64,000 nt of DNA from Amorphophallus konjac. Taxonomy: Eukaryota > Streptophyta > Magnoliopsida > Alismatales > Araceae. How positions within the stretch are numbered: position 1 is the first letter of the stretch; every line of letters starts with the position of its first letter. The position numbers and the translations under genes were made by a program. The DNA lies in the NCBI GenBank assembly GCA_022559845.1, contig CM040120.1, forward strand, positions 306,750,740 through 306,814,739, in the 5' to 3' direction. The notes under the pieces were generated by a model. The model had not been told where the DNA came from and searched no databases. It saw only the letters and a program-made list of their open reading frames with translations. Positions 1 through 11,167 of this stretch are shown here, piece after piece.

Positions 1-869
1 TTGGAAAGTCATAGGAACCCTTTCCCAAGTGAAAAAGGAGGCTAAATGAGGAAAGGAAGGAAAATTCGGAATTAATTCCAAGAGAAAATAAGAAAACATG
101 TTTTAGTTGGATTTGGAAGAGATAAACCTTAGGCAAGTGTCCCTTCAACCTTGGAAAGTCATAGGAACCCTTTCCCAAGTGGAAAAGGAGGTTAAATGAG
201 GAAAGGAAGGGAAATTCGGAATTAATTCCATAAAAAATTAGAAAACTTAGTTTTGGTAGGATGGAAAGGGGGATCCTTCCTCCAAGTGTCCTTTCAATAT
301 TAGGAAGCCATAGGAACCCTCTCGCAAGTGAAAAAGGAGTGTACGTGAGGAAGGGAAGGGGTGCTGATGGAGTTCGGAATTGAACAAGAATTGACGACCT
401 TGGTCAAGGCGTTAATTGAAATCACGACTGGGACAAAGGTATTAATTTATGGATTTAATTTTAGCAATAAAAACTTTCTGTATTTAAAAATGATGAAGAG
501 ACGCCTGAGGGAGAGGCGTTATTTAAAAACACGACCCAAGGAGGGTCGTTAATTCTTATTTTTCTGTTTTGGAAACCAGAAAATTCCAGAAACTGACGCC
601 TTTGCCTCTAGTCGTCCTTTCTTCAAAACGCGCCTCAGACCAGGCCGTTAATTAAAACACGCCCCACTTCAAGTCGTGAATTCCAAAAAATAGAGAAAAC
701 TGCCCAAAAAATCCAGAAAAATAAGGGAAAATAAGAAGAGGGAAAAAAGGGAGAAATCCAAGAAAATTGGAGAAAATAACTCAAACAAACTTAATTGGAG
801 GGTCAAATTGGGGCATTACAAGGTAATACGAGATGCACTCACAGTAACGTCAATTTTGGCGTGTCTACA
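1..869 (-). repeat. Element A, 3' LTR, partial (U3 side)
   Basis: This matches 12877-13746 almost base for base and ends with the same GTGTCTACA. The window edge cuts it: base 1 corresponds to LTR position 12877, so about 900 bases of R/U5 lie to the left of the window. It contains short GACGCC/GGCGTT hairpins (about 490-660), as the other copy does. Confidence 0.93.
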
Positions 870-884
870 GCTGCCCCGCCTTGG
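870..884 (-). other. Element A, probable polypurine tract
   Basis: Read on the minus strand, the bases just inside the 3' LTR are purine-rich and end GGCGGGGCAG. A second-strand priming site is expected here. The tract is short and interrupted by C, so the call is tentative. Confidence 0.45.
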
Positions 885-1854
885 CGTCTGCTTTGCAAGG
901 GAGCAGAGCAAACTGAAAAGTAGATGCCAAGGTGTGATGAGACACGTAATCAACATCACTTGATGAGAATGAAATCAAAAGCTCGAGATGAAGCAATCCC
1001 AGGAAATTCAATGAAATCAACGATGTTTGGATAAGACGAGGAGTGTGCACGCGGGCACGAAGGAGAATGATCAACTTCCAGCGCGGTGGAAGTACCCCAG
1101 GTCACAAACTTGTAGGTTTCACCATTGGGGAGCGGTTACCAGCTAATATGGACGTGCTGCAGCCAAGGTGGATCAAAGTAAAAGGATTGAGATAAGATGA
1201 TAGAAATCCAAACAAGGAGCTTTCGAGAAAATGACCCAAAATAGTGACAAAACGAACTGAGGATTCCATCAGCAATGAATATCTCATATCTGGAAAGATT
1301 AAGATCAATTTGACTCTCCAAATCAGCTTATCAGAATGATTTTCCAAAAATTGTTTCAAACTCCTATATGAATGTATGCTGGGTTTAAAAGGAAAAATTA
1401 AAACAAATGAAAATATAAGATAATCAAGGATAATGTTGTTAAACTACCAAGACTGGGTCAAGAAACCCATTCTGCGAGCCGATACTAAGCCGAAGCCCGT
1501 TTATCCATGCATCAACTCGCAAAAGGGAACCATCGTCCCCAGTCTTGGACGGCTCAACGGCCTATCCGTGTGACTAAGACTCCTCTGGAATCACCATTAT
1601 TTTTGATGAAGGGGAACTCAAATCTCAGATTTACCAAAGTCACAAGGTCCTTGATATAATCTAGTAGCGTATGTAACATATAGTAGAATGCATACAGGGG
1701 GGATGGTGATAGCAATGAGCATGGGGGAACTGAGAAATGAGGTGCAAGCACCGTGGGGCTTGTATGATGATGCCGAGTCAGTGGGACCAAGAGCTTCTTC
1801 CTGCGCTCAAAGATTCATCAGCCAAGATGTAAAAGATAACAAGCAATGAATAAG

Positions 1855-2000
1855 GCATTTAAGCATAGCAAGCATAGCATGAATCAAAGCATCAATAGCA
1901 TGTATGTATCATATCATGAATAGCATTCAAGTGTGCACAGCGTGAAAGGCATGAATAACATAGATAACATCATTAAAGCATAAATAGCATAGCATCATTG
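1855..2000. repeat. Low-complexity AGCATAGC/GAATAGCAT repeats
   Basis: Irregular reiterations of AGCAT, ATAGC and GAATAGCAT occur through this stretch with no fixed period. It lies inside the 3' non-coding part of element A and probably arose by slippage. Confidence 0.6.
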
Positions 2001-2269
2001 TTTGTCGTTTGTCATGAGGATGCAACTTGGCTAATCAAGATTTGGAGTTGAATGATCAAGATCTGATAATGTCCATCGGCGGAGTGATCAGCAAGATTTG
2101 GAGATGAATAATCGAAGTAATGCGTAGCAAATTATGAAGTTGTGATCAATTGTGAACATGGGAAGAATTAAAAGGTAGATGGCAATGAATGGAGAGGACT
2201 CATCCCGTGCTCTTGGTCCTTGCAAAGTTGTTGTTCCTGCAAAAAGCACCATCAGAAAAATACAGTGCA

Positions 2270-2510
2270 ATTTTTTTTGATTTTGAAATATGCAAATTTT
2301 TATGAGTTTTAAAAATATTTGAATTTTTATGTGGATTTTGAAAAATATTTGAATTTTTATTATGAATTTTGAAAATATTCAATTTTTGTTGGATTTTGAT
2401 CAGGAAATATTCAATTTTTTTTGGATTTTGGCTTAGAAAATATTCAAACATTTTTTGGATTTTGACTTAGGAAATATTCAAGTTTTTTTTTCTTTCAATT
2501 TTTTTATTTT
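2270..2510. repeat. AT-rich tandem repeat, period about 35-40 bp
   Basis: Five to six imperfect copies of a unit containing GGATTTTGA, then AAATATTCAA, then a T-rich run. Copies drift toward poly(T) at the right. The short open frame across it on the minus strand is rich in Asn, Lys, Ile and Phe and is a by-product of the repeat. Confidence 0.75.
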
Positions 2511-3695
2511 TTTTTGGTTTAGACATTGTTAATGCAGCATCAAAGGGTGTTTTTGAACCACTGACTAGGGGTCCTTGTTCCTTCCCCTTTTGCTAAAATT
2601 ACCCAAAGTCGAGCGTGCATTGAAGGGTGGCACCCTATAACTGACTGCCCTTGATTAACGGTGCTCCTACCAAGGCCATACCCGAGAAACATTCGGTCTT
2701 AGAGGGAGAAGAGAAGAATAATTGAGGATAAGCTTTATGCAGGATGGGAGATGTCGGGACTTGAATTCCTTCCAAGGTTTTCCCCTCAAAGAGGTAGTCT
2801 GTTGTGCCGGGGCTTTGTGCCTTTGATTTTTAGACCCTTGACATGCATACGACCAGGATTTTCCCTGCGGGGACTTTGCCACTCTTGACATGCCATAATT
2901 CACACTTTTGAATTTTTTTTCATAATTTTGATTTTCATACTAGCCCTTTTGGTGAGATGTATATCATGAAAACTCATATGAAAACTCATATTGATTTTGG
3001 GTCAAGACTGCCCCTATTTGAGACTCCTCTAGTATTGGGGATTACCCTGGGTGGGTCATCTCATCCGTCAACCTCTTGCCCCTGCATTCGGCCGAGTAAA
3101 GAAGAGAAAAGACTTTCAGATATACTCATGGCATGGCCAAAGTAGCAACGGTGTTTTAACCAAAGGAGCCGGTTAAGGACGCCATGAAGTGTGTGGAATG
3201 TCCAGCTGAAGGTTACTCTTAACCAGCAGGGAGAGAACGTTGAATTCCCAGCGTGGTTTTTTTATTAACCAAAGGTGCTACAGAGCAAGCCTAAAGACTC
3301 TTTCAGTTTTTTTTTAAAAAAGATGAAATTCAATACAGATAAATTCCTAGGATAAAGGCTTAAAATATCACTCTTAATCATGTTAAGAAGCACTTCACTT
3401 TGAAAATCATGCGTGAGATAATGATATCATAATAATGCGTACTTACGCCAATATGTTACCTTGCAACCTTTGTAGAAGTAGCTGTCAGAGGCGAGGTTGC
3501 TCATCGTGGGATAGTCCTCTTTGGCAGTCAAAAGGATCGGAAGCAAAGGGTTTGAAAGTGGCTTAACAAGAAGGAGTGGTGCCAAGACCAGACTCAGATG
3601 AATAAGGAAAAAAGGAAGAGAGGCGAGGGCTAGAACTCCCTCACTAAGGTGTGGAGACCCTGATCACATGAAAGGTCTACAGAAGAAGCGGAGAA

Positions 3696-6600
3696 TTAGA
3701 AGGAGGAGTGAGGACTAAAGCCTCGAAAGCAGTGAGAGAATGGGCAGATGCCCAAGGCAGTGGATGTGGAAGAAGTTGGGTCGGACCCAGGATTAGGGGG
3801 AATTAGAAGAAGAAATTGATAGATGGAAAGAGGTGGATCTGGAGGGTCTGGGAGTAAAGGAGGAGAATCGTGATAGGAGGAATCATCCGAAGGCTCCGGA
3901 GGGATAAGATATCGAAGGACGCGGTGCCCAGGGAAGAAATAGGGGAAAAGATGATGGAAAATGAGGAAGAAAATGAAGGATGTGATGTCCCGGAGGAGCA
4001 TAAAGATGAATCGGAAGAAAGATGGAGGGTCCGGAGGTTCCAGAGGAATGAGATGCCGAGGGACACGGTGCCCAGGGAATAGTGGATGAAAAGGATCAGG
4101 AGGGTCTGGAGGTTTCAGAGGGAAATATCGAGGGACGCGTTGCCCTCGGAATGGAAAAAGTTGATAGAAAAGGAAGAAAAGAATGAAGGACATGATGTCC
4201 CGGAGAAGCAAGAGGATGAATTGGAGGAAAGATGGAAGGTCCGGAAGTTTCGGGGGTAGAAAATGGAAAGGGGCGTCATGCCCAAGGGATTGAGAGAGGG
4301 GTGAAGGATCTGGAGGTTCCGGGGGAAGAAGATAGAAAAGGGCGCGATGCCCTGGGAGAAAGTCCGGAGGTTTCGGAGGAAGAAGATGGAAAGGGGCACG
4401 ATGCCCAGGGAGAATCAGTAAGAAGCCCAGAAGATCCGGACTTGAGGGTGTGCAGGGGAGCGATGCCCAAAGAGCGAGATCCGGAGGTTCCGGAGGAGGA
4501 AGATACCATGGGACGCGATGCCCAGGGAGGACGGGAGAGAAATTCGGGGAGTCCGGATGCAATGGTTGGAAAGGGGCGCGATGCCCTGAGGAAAGATTGG
4601 AGAGGGTGCAATGCCCGGGCAGTGTAAGGGGACCCGCAGATCCTGAGGATGAAGATGAATAAGATGGGAAATGCGGAAGATCCGGAGGTTCCGGAAGGTG
4701 GGGAAGATACAGGTCCGGAAACCTGGGAAAGAAGAAGTGCAAATGTATGCGGATGCAATGCAACAGATGCAATGAATGCATGAAATGCAAAGAATGTGAA
4801 GAATACGAGGGATGAGAGGATGAGATCCTCCTCTTCGCCTGTGGAGTGGCCCATGAAAAATCGATGATAGATGTGAATGTGGGTGAAGTTGAATAGAAGG
4901 TGGAAGGTCCCTTAGTGGAAGCATGTCTACCCCTCCACGGCAGCAAAAGTGTACAACCGGATAAAATCAAAGTCTGTGATGAAGCTTTAATAATCACTGC
5001 CAACTCCCTTGGAGGGTGAAGAGTGACAATGTGAGAGAATTGGAAAATTAGAGCATGAAGCATTGTCATATCCAAGGATTGTGGTGTTTGAAAAGTGTTG
5101 AACAAAGCGGGCGTTCGCCCCTTGTATGAAATAGAAGGTTCTAGATTGAAGGATCGGAACAAGGGGTGCCCTGTCTGGCCCTTGGACATAGACTTATACG
5201 GCATCAACGCTTGGCATTCTCTTCTGGCGAGCAGCGGCGGGGGCTTGGCCTCTTCGACCATTCTTGGCACAACAACCCGGATTGGCATTCGACAAATAAG
5301 TTCTTGCATCTTGAACAACATGGCCACGGCCAAATCTTTCTTTTTCGACTCTTGATCATCTTCATCACAAGTACTTACAGAAGGACACCCATTCCGAGTA
5401 GTAAAGGGGGGTGAAGCGGAGGCGGAAGGTTCCATAGATGGTGGAGGTATAATGGAAGGTGTTGGAGAAAGGGTGAGTGGAAATGGCGGTTCAAACACGT
5501 CGAGCTTCTCCCTTTGCTCGGAAGCAGTCGGGGTTGGCTCGAGTGCAAAAAGGGGTGAATCCTGCTCAGGATTAGCCACGGGTAAGGGTGAAGGGTTAAG
5601 TAGTGGAATAGGAGTGGCTAGGTCATGGGTTAAAGGTATAATGGAGGGCCGAGGTGGCGGTAATAGGAGTTTAGCTGATGAAGTGGAGGCTAATGGTATA
5701 GCAGGTGGAGGTTTAGCGGAGGCCGGTGCTGTGGAGGCTGATGGTATAGCAGGAGGTGTAAAAGTATCAGGTTTGGTCCGGAGGAAACGCCGGATGGGGC
5801 GAGCGGTGTCTGGGGTAGGAGACATGTCTTGGTGCGCCGACATGGGTGATTGGAGTATTGATCCCTCGTCATAACACCAATAAGTCTTAGAAGCGGGGGT
5901 TATATTAAGGACGATGGCATCGTCTTGAGCAGGGGGTTCATCCAGTGGTAGCGGAGGGAGAGGAAAACGAAGAAAACTCGGAAGGGATGCCTGCAGAGCT
6001 TCATCATCATGTGCCGTCTTGAATTCTTCAATTGCCGGTTCTTCATTATCGAGTTCAAGTGGATGCCATGGTGGAGATGTATTAGTAGGTGGTGGAATGT
6101 AATGGTATTGCAGATGATGTGGTGAATGCAAGTGTGAATGCCTAGGCGGAGGCGGAGGGCCATATGAATGAACGGGGTGAATGGGTGGAGGATGGACAGC
6201 GTCCACTTGAACGTTGAAATCTGCCGGCTCTTGCTTGCTTGAACTGTCGACGCCGTAGCCGTCTCTCCTATCCTTCCAATCTTTCTCCATCTTTGTAATG
6301 TCATTTAGAGCCGCATAAAGGGGATTGACTGGAGTAGGAGGAGCGGGCCGTGGGCTCGTAACCCTCTTTAATTGTTCCTCCAACAAAGTGACTTTATCGA
6401 GAAGAGTTCGTTGGATGGGTGTGACTTGAGCAACAGAGGGTCAGCAGGGCCTTGAAGGAGGGGCCGCACAAAAAGGCCGTGGAAGGGGATTAATGGGATG
6501 ACCCATAGAAGAACCCAGATGGGCCGGGTTGCACGGAATAAATGGGCCTTGGGGCCGTGGTGGAGGACGAATAAAAGGAGGCGGGTGACGGGCCACCCGA

Positions 6601-7064
6601 ATAGGGTTAGGTGTGGACAAAGGAGGCGGGTATTGGACCACCCGAGGAGAAGTGTGAATAGGAGGAGATGGGTGATGGGCTACCCGGGTAGGAATGTGAA
6701 TAGAGGAGGGAAGTGGGTGATGGGCCACCCGCGTAGGATTGGAAGGAGGATGAGGGGAATGAGGTGCACCCTCAACAACGGCCTTAAGGGCTTGGATTTG
6801 TTGAGGGGTGAGATGATCTAATGCATGCAAGATCTGGGAGACCTTCTCATCTTCGGGGGGAGACGGTCCTGTAGGAGTAGTGGCTCGCGATTGAGGCGAG
6901 GGACCATGGGATTGGATATTGCCCATGGGTGGGGCAAAACCGTGAAGATGAGGGCGTGGTCCCTTTAAAAGATTATGGTGAGAGTTGTGATGAATATGTT
7001 GAAATTGAAGGGAATAAGATGTGCTAGGCTGATCACCCTCATGAACATTAATTGAGTTAAACAT
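3696..7064 (-). pseudogene. Element A Pro-rich ORF, possible gag-like product
   Basis: A reading frame starting at the ATG at 7064 runs to a TGA at 6441-6443 and then stays open in the same frame to 3696, about 1120 codons in all. The first part (about 207 codons) is rich in Pro, His and Ser. It holds a segment around EDEKVSQILHALDHLTPQQI that could form helices, then Pro-rich repeats with the motif TRVAHHP. After the stop comes a short helical stretch (LLEEQLKRV) followed by Pro-rich sequence. From about 5090 leftward the frame enters a GC-rich tandem repeat and is probably only fortuitously open. No zinc knuckle, protease or RT motif is visible. It occupies the gag position of element A, but its function is unknown. 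The TGA may be a mutation or a readthrough site. Confidence 0.55.
3890..4630. repeat. Irregular tandem repeat with GCGATGCCC core
   Basis: Roughly a dozen copies of a 45-70 bp unit combine GGTCCGGAGGTTCCGGAGG with a core such as GGGCGCGATGCCC or GGACGCGATGCCC. The cores are partly self-complementary (GGGC...GCCC). Long open frames occur on both strands here because stops are rare in the unit; they should not be read as genes. Confidence 0.75.
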
Positions 7065-7330
7065 GTTGACTTTCTTATCAAAGTATCCCAAACAATTCAA
7101 TGTGCAATCAAAACAACTCACATAGATAGCAAACAAGCTAAGATGGGGTTACCTTTGATTTCTTTTATTTGAACCTTGGCAAATTAATTGATTTTATGCA
7201 AATTGATGTGATCACTCAAGGGGGGAACCTAGTTTCAAATGTGGTTTTCTCCGATGCCAACTAGGAACACTCTCTCACCATGCATAGGCCAACTAAACCC
7301 GGGACTTCAAAGGTACAACCTGCCCAGCGT
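7065..7330. other. Element A interior between S1 and the Pro-rich ORF
   Basis: This is non-coding sequence upstream (minus sense) of the Pro-rich ORF. It ends at the left AGCGT duplication of solo LTR S1. No further signal is seen. Confidence 0.6.
7326..7330. repeat. Target-site duplication of S1, left (AGCGT)
   Basis: This is identical to 11163-11167 directly after the other end of S1. Five bases is the usual duplication length for plant LTR retrotransposons. Confidence 0.85.
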
Positions 7331-8123
7331 TATGGACGCACTTTTTATTTAATTTATCATTTGTTTGTTCGTTTATTAGGTTTATCAAGTGCGTGGGCGT
7401 GCCAGTCACAAAGTGACGATTTATTGTGCGCTCGATCTGACTAATCAGACGATTGTGTGGTTTGTGTCGGGACTGGAACCCGCCGCGCCATAAAGGTCAC
7501 GGCGTCATTTACATCCCCTCGGAGAGGGGAACACCCTTGATTAATTGCCGGGAAAAGGGGCCTCATGGCCAGAAAATTAGTTACGTGAAAAGTCTATTAG
7601 GAAGCATTGAAATCCCCGTGCGAGGGTGAGAAGAAAGCATTCGAGATTATGTCGGTCATTTGTTGACCATTTGATGTTCGGATGAGTGTCCGATTTGAGA
7701 AACGAGTAATCATCATAGGAAAACCGGAGCATATGTATGCCGGGTACGACAAATTTATTGTTCACAGGAACTAGAAGCATTCGGTTAAATCCCGGTTCGA
7801 GCGGTCAGAAATCGGTGAGTTTATTGACCCGGTGCAAGATCGAGTCAGGACCATTCCGGGGGCGCCTCCCGCGGTCCAAACGAGGCTTGCGTGGGCATCA
7901 TTAATATTTCCAGTGCCGAAGGGCAGCGGGAAAGTGTCCCGGGACCATATTCCAAAACAAAGATGTGTACAGAGATAGCCGGCTATAGGCCTAGGATGTG
8001 GGTCAGGCGATGACCATGGTTGGGGCGAACCCGAGGTCCGAGCATGACTCACGACGCTCTTATTGATGTCCCTATGCGTAGGGTTCGGAGAGGATGAGAG
8101 CCGCCTCATTCCATTCGGGTTTT

Positions 8124-8690
8124 GTCGGTCACTCATGGACCATTTTGTGTTCGGACGAAGGTCCGCGTAGAAAATAAGACGGTGACGGGAGCAAATCCGT
8201 GCAAATGTCTGCCGTGAGTACGGCAAGTTTAATGCGAGCGCGGGATTAGATCCCGGTATATATATGTCGGTCACTAACGGACCATTCATTATTCGGACGG
8301 AAGTCCGTATTAATAGCGTCAAGGACAACGATAAAACCGTACGAACGTCTGCCGTAGGTGCGGCAAGTTTAATGTGGGTGCGGGATCGGATCCCGATGAA
8401 GATGGGTCAGGCTGATGATCTATGGGCCCGAGGTGGTTGCGGACTATGGCCATATCGGGGTTTCCGAGGACCACGTCTGATGCCACGAGGCGTCATTACT
8501 TTTCTCTTCACGCACTGTCTTGGGAAACGAAGGTTCCAAGGTATACGTGCGTGTCGGTCACAGTCGGACCATTCATTGTTTGGACGCGAGTCCACGTTTG
8601 AAGCATCGAAGACGATGATAAAACCGTGCAAATGTCTGCCGTAGACACGACAAGTTTGATGTGGGGTTGTGGGATTAGATCCCGGGAGAC
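8124..8690. repeat. S1 internal modules starting TCGGTCAC
   Basis: Copies start near 8124, 8267 and 8554, with a more diverged one near 7651. Each runs through GGACCATT, TCGGACG, GTCTGCCGT, GGCAAGTTTAATG and GGATTAGATCCCGG. The first two are 143 bp apart. The same module is present three times in S2 at an exact 138-bp spacing. Confidence 0.8.
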
Positions 8691-8959
8691 TCGGGTCGAG
8701 TTAACGAACTATTGGCCCGAGATATGTTCGGATCACGACCATGTCGGAGGTTCCGAGGTCCACATCCGATACCACAAGGCATCATCAATTTTCTCTTTGC
8801 ACCCAGCCCGGGGGTGTGAATTGTTAAGTGCGAAGCCCGAACTCACCAACGTGCGCCCCCGGAACAAAATTTGGATTATGGAAAGGGGAAACTTTTTATT
8901 AGTTTTATTCATTAGCTTTAAGTCTCTTCTCTCATTTGATTAATCATTTTCTCCCTTTC

Positions 8960-9240
8960 AGGCACGCCGGTTTAAGGGAAGCAAAGAGGGGAGCGCACCG
9001 GTTAATGGATGCCCAAAAGGGCACGCCGGAATAGGTGGTGCAAATTTTGGGCGCGCCGGTTAATGGCCAATGGAGGAGGGCGCGCCGGAATAGGCCCAAT
9101 GAGGGGGGCTGAATAGTGTAGCGCGCCGGTTAGTGGCAAGGAAAAATGAAAGGGGTTTTGAGTGTAAGGCTAAACTGGCGCGGGGGGTACCGCGTCGGGT
9201 TAGCCCACGCCGGATTAGGGCGCGCCGGGCTAAGCTTCTA
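8960..9240 (-). promoter_or_regulatory. S1 GGCGCGCC array 1 (R/U5 side)
   Basis: About eight copies of GGCGCGCCGGTTAA, ACGCCGGAATAG and close variants occur within 280 bp. In S1's own sense (minus) this lies about 0.9 kb downstream of the TATA box. Equivalent arrays sit at the same place in S2 (55750-56040) and T (34370-34590). Regulatory function is inferred, not shown. Confidence 0.55.
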
Positions 9241-9492
9241 TGAGGTTTTCTTTCATTCTTTTGGCTCTGTTTCTTCTTTCTTTCACCCGTGGGTTGATTT
9301 GTTGATTAGTTTGTTCGTCCAATTGATGGATTAGCTTTCTGGAGAGGAGATTTAAGTATTTTGATTGTTTATTAAGGTGGATTAGCATGAAGATTCAAGT
9401 GTTTCGTTTGAAGAGTTTGTGCAGGAACTCAGAGATTCAGCTTGATTCAGGGGCTTAGTTGTTCATCTGTCTGTTCTTACGTGTTCTTCCCC

Positions 9493-9519
9493 TGGCAAAA
9501 TTTGGGCAGCACCTCCCCC
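9493..9519 (-). promoter_or_regulatory. S1 copy of the shared GGAGGTGCTGCC motif
   Basis: On the minus strand this reads GGGGGAGGTGCTGCCC followed by an AAATTTTGCC context. The same block occurs in S2 (56348-56362), T (34813-34827), element A's LTR (12718-12729) and E (38357-38370), always on the inferred sense strand downstream of the promoter. Confidence 0.6.
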
Positions 9520-10163
9520 GGACTGACGCTTGCCAGAGAAAATAGAGGAACACCAAATGGATTGCTCCGGGGTGAACCTCAAAATGTAGACCTCACGGCG
9601 GTCCAATAACCCATAAGTGAGTGTATGAAGCTCGAGGACTAGCCTTCAAGAACTCCCACAGCTCACGGGTGATGGTTTCATAAGCGGGACGAATGTGTGC
9701 CATGAGAGGCCATGAATGTTCATCCCCTGACGGACTCCTTCGAAGGCCCTGCTATGGAGAAGCAAGCTTCGAAGGGCCTGGATGAGGAGAAGGCAGAGGG
9801 AAAGAGAGGGAGGCAGAAGAACACCGTGTGTTGCGAAAAGAACTTCTCTTTTTATTCATTTGCAAAGGGAAATACAGCTGGGAATCTACCCTAAAGCGAG
9901 AAAGGGGGAGAGTACAGTAGAGAGAAAGGAGGGAATACATCGATGGGGGAGGGGGAACGGAGCACAAGCTCCTCCCCCTCCGAGCTCACCTCTCACTCTC
10001 ACTCTCCTCTCTCTTTCTTTCTTCACCTCTCTGGCGTGGATGGGTGGAGCTTCCTTCTCTTTGGGTGGCCTTCTCCTCTTATTTTTCTTCTTCTCTTCAC
10101 TGCATACAGCAGAGGGGGTTCGAGCAGCCAACTCTCCTTCTTCTTCTTCAACAGTGGGGCATG

Positions 10164-10173
10164 CCTTTTATAG
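10164..10173 (-). promoter_or_regulatory. S1 TATA box
   Basis: The minus strand reads CTATAAAAGG. A long GA-rich stretch (plus-strand CT-rich, about 9985-10150) lies just downstream in minus sense. The same arrangement is seen at the S2 and T TATA boxes, which fixes the orientation of these LTRs. Confidence 0.7.
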
Positions 10174-10459
10174 AACGGACAGTGGGGGAGAAAACTCCCG
10201 CCACCTCTGCCTTGTTCGCAACAACGTTATTGTTGTGCTGGATGATGCTGGTTCGTGGAGTACACTGGCGTTCATCCGAGGATGGGACATTTGCGGATTT
10301 GCGGGGAGGATCTGCCACTGCTGCCACCACTGCCACTTTGCTGTCGAACGGGGTGAAGGCATGGCTTCAAAACATTAAATGCCCCCCTGCGCACCGCATT
10401 TAAACAAAAACAGAGCATCGGAGTTTTGATGGGATGGCATGAGGTTAAAACGGCACGGT

Positions 10460-10780
10460 GGAACGGTGACCGCGCCGGTTTAAACCCAAACACAATTTGC
10501 GCACAGTTTTAGCATTTGAAGGCAAAGCTTTTGAAAATGGGGGCACGATAGGTCCTATAGCGCACCGGATTAAGTTGCCAAAATGGGGGTTCTTTGAAAG
10601 TGGCGCTCCGGATTAAGACATCAGCATGGGCGCGCCGTATTAGAGCATCAAAAGGGGGAAGGCCCCCTCGACAGGAGCGCGTCGGACATCCAAAGAGAAA
10701 GGGGCGCGCCGTTTTAAGAGGGGGGCGCGCCGTTTTAAGGCGCGCCGTTTTAAGGCTCCTTCGTGCCGTTTTAAGCACTA
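10460..10780 (-). promoter_or_regulatory. S1 GGCGCGCC array 2 (U3, upstream of TATA)
   Basis: Repeated GCGCGCCGTTTTAA, GCGCACCGGATTAAG and similar units include three nearly back-to-back copies at about 10705-10755. In minus sense it begins about 290 bp upstream of the TATA box. S2 (57296-57620) and T (36390-36555) have the same array in the same position. A promoter-proximal enhancer is the simplest reading. Confidence 0.55.
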
Positions 10781-11162
10781 AACGGATTCTTCTCAGAGTC
10801 GCGGCTGTTTATATGAATGTCGGCATTCCCAGAATGTTCCGGTTGCAATGTATGGCCTCCACAATTTTCCATTCGCAGCCTTCGGGACTCGGTCCCAGAT
10901 TCTGCGTAACTTTCTGTGCATGCCGAGATTGTGCCGGAGTTCCCGACTTCTCTCTGACTCAGCTCTTGGCATGGCCGGTCAGAGCATTGTAGCTGTATCT
11001 TCTGCCTGGGGGGCTTCCTTAGCAGGTAGTGGACCACCAAGCGAGTTCTCGTCCTGATCGGGCGAGGCATGAGGTTTGTTCGGCATTTCCATCTTCGGCT
11101 TGCTCTCGAATGTCGAGACGTGCATGCCCTATGATCCTCATCGACATTTTTTGGTGTCCACA

Positions 11163-11167
11163 AGCGT
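11163..11167. repeat. Target-site duplication of S1, right (AGCGT)
   Basis: This is the partner of 7326-7330. Confidence 0.85.

Larger units (their letters stand above)
885..3695 (-). other. Element A, 3' untranslated interior
   Basis: There is no ORF longer than about 90 codons and none resembles a known domain. It contains an 11-bp perfect inverted repeat (1447-1457 with 1538-1548, CCAAGACTGGG), a run of short AGCATAGCAT-like repeats (about 1855-2000) and an AT-rich tandem repeat (2270-2510). I see nothing else of note. Confidence 0.6.
7331..11162 (-). mobile_element. S1: solo LTR of a Tat-like element, inserted in element A
   Basis: The 3.83 kb segment begins TATGGACGCAC and ends GTGTCCACA, imperfect inverted ends expected of a TG...CA LTR with one G-to-A change. 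It is flanked by the 5-bp direct repeat AGCGT (7326-7330 and 11163-11167). It contains no internal coding region and no second LTR copy nearby, so it is a solo LTR. Its order of modules matches S2 (54530-58002) and the 5' LTR of element T (33596-37279): a GTGCCAGTCAC-type start, two GGCGCGCC arrays, a CAGCACCTCCCC motif and a minus-strand TATA box. Open frames inside (for example 9782-10378 and 10771-11370) have no recognisable domain and are not retained in S2 or T. Confidence 0.87.

Noticed and set aside
4115..4924. Open frames of 94-192 codons on the minus strand and 131 codons on the plus strand
   Set aside because: They lie in the GC-rich GATGCCC repeat and reflect stop-poor units; no domain and no conservation signal.
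5452..5874. 140-codon plus-strand frame rich in Gly, Val and Glu
   Set aside because: It is the antisense shadow of the Pro-rich ORF of element A.
9782..10378. 198-codon plus-strand frame inside S1, with CT-rich start
   Set aside because: It is opposite to the LTR's sense, has no domain, and is not kept in S2 or T.
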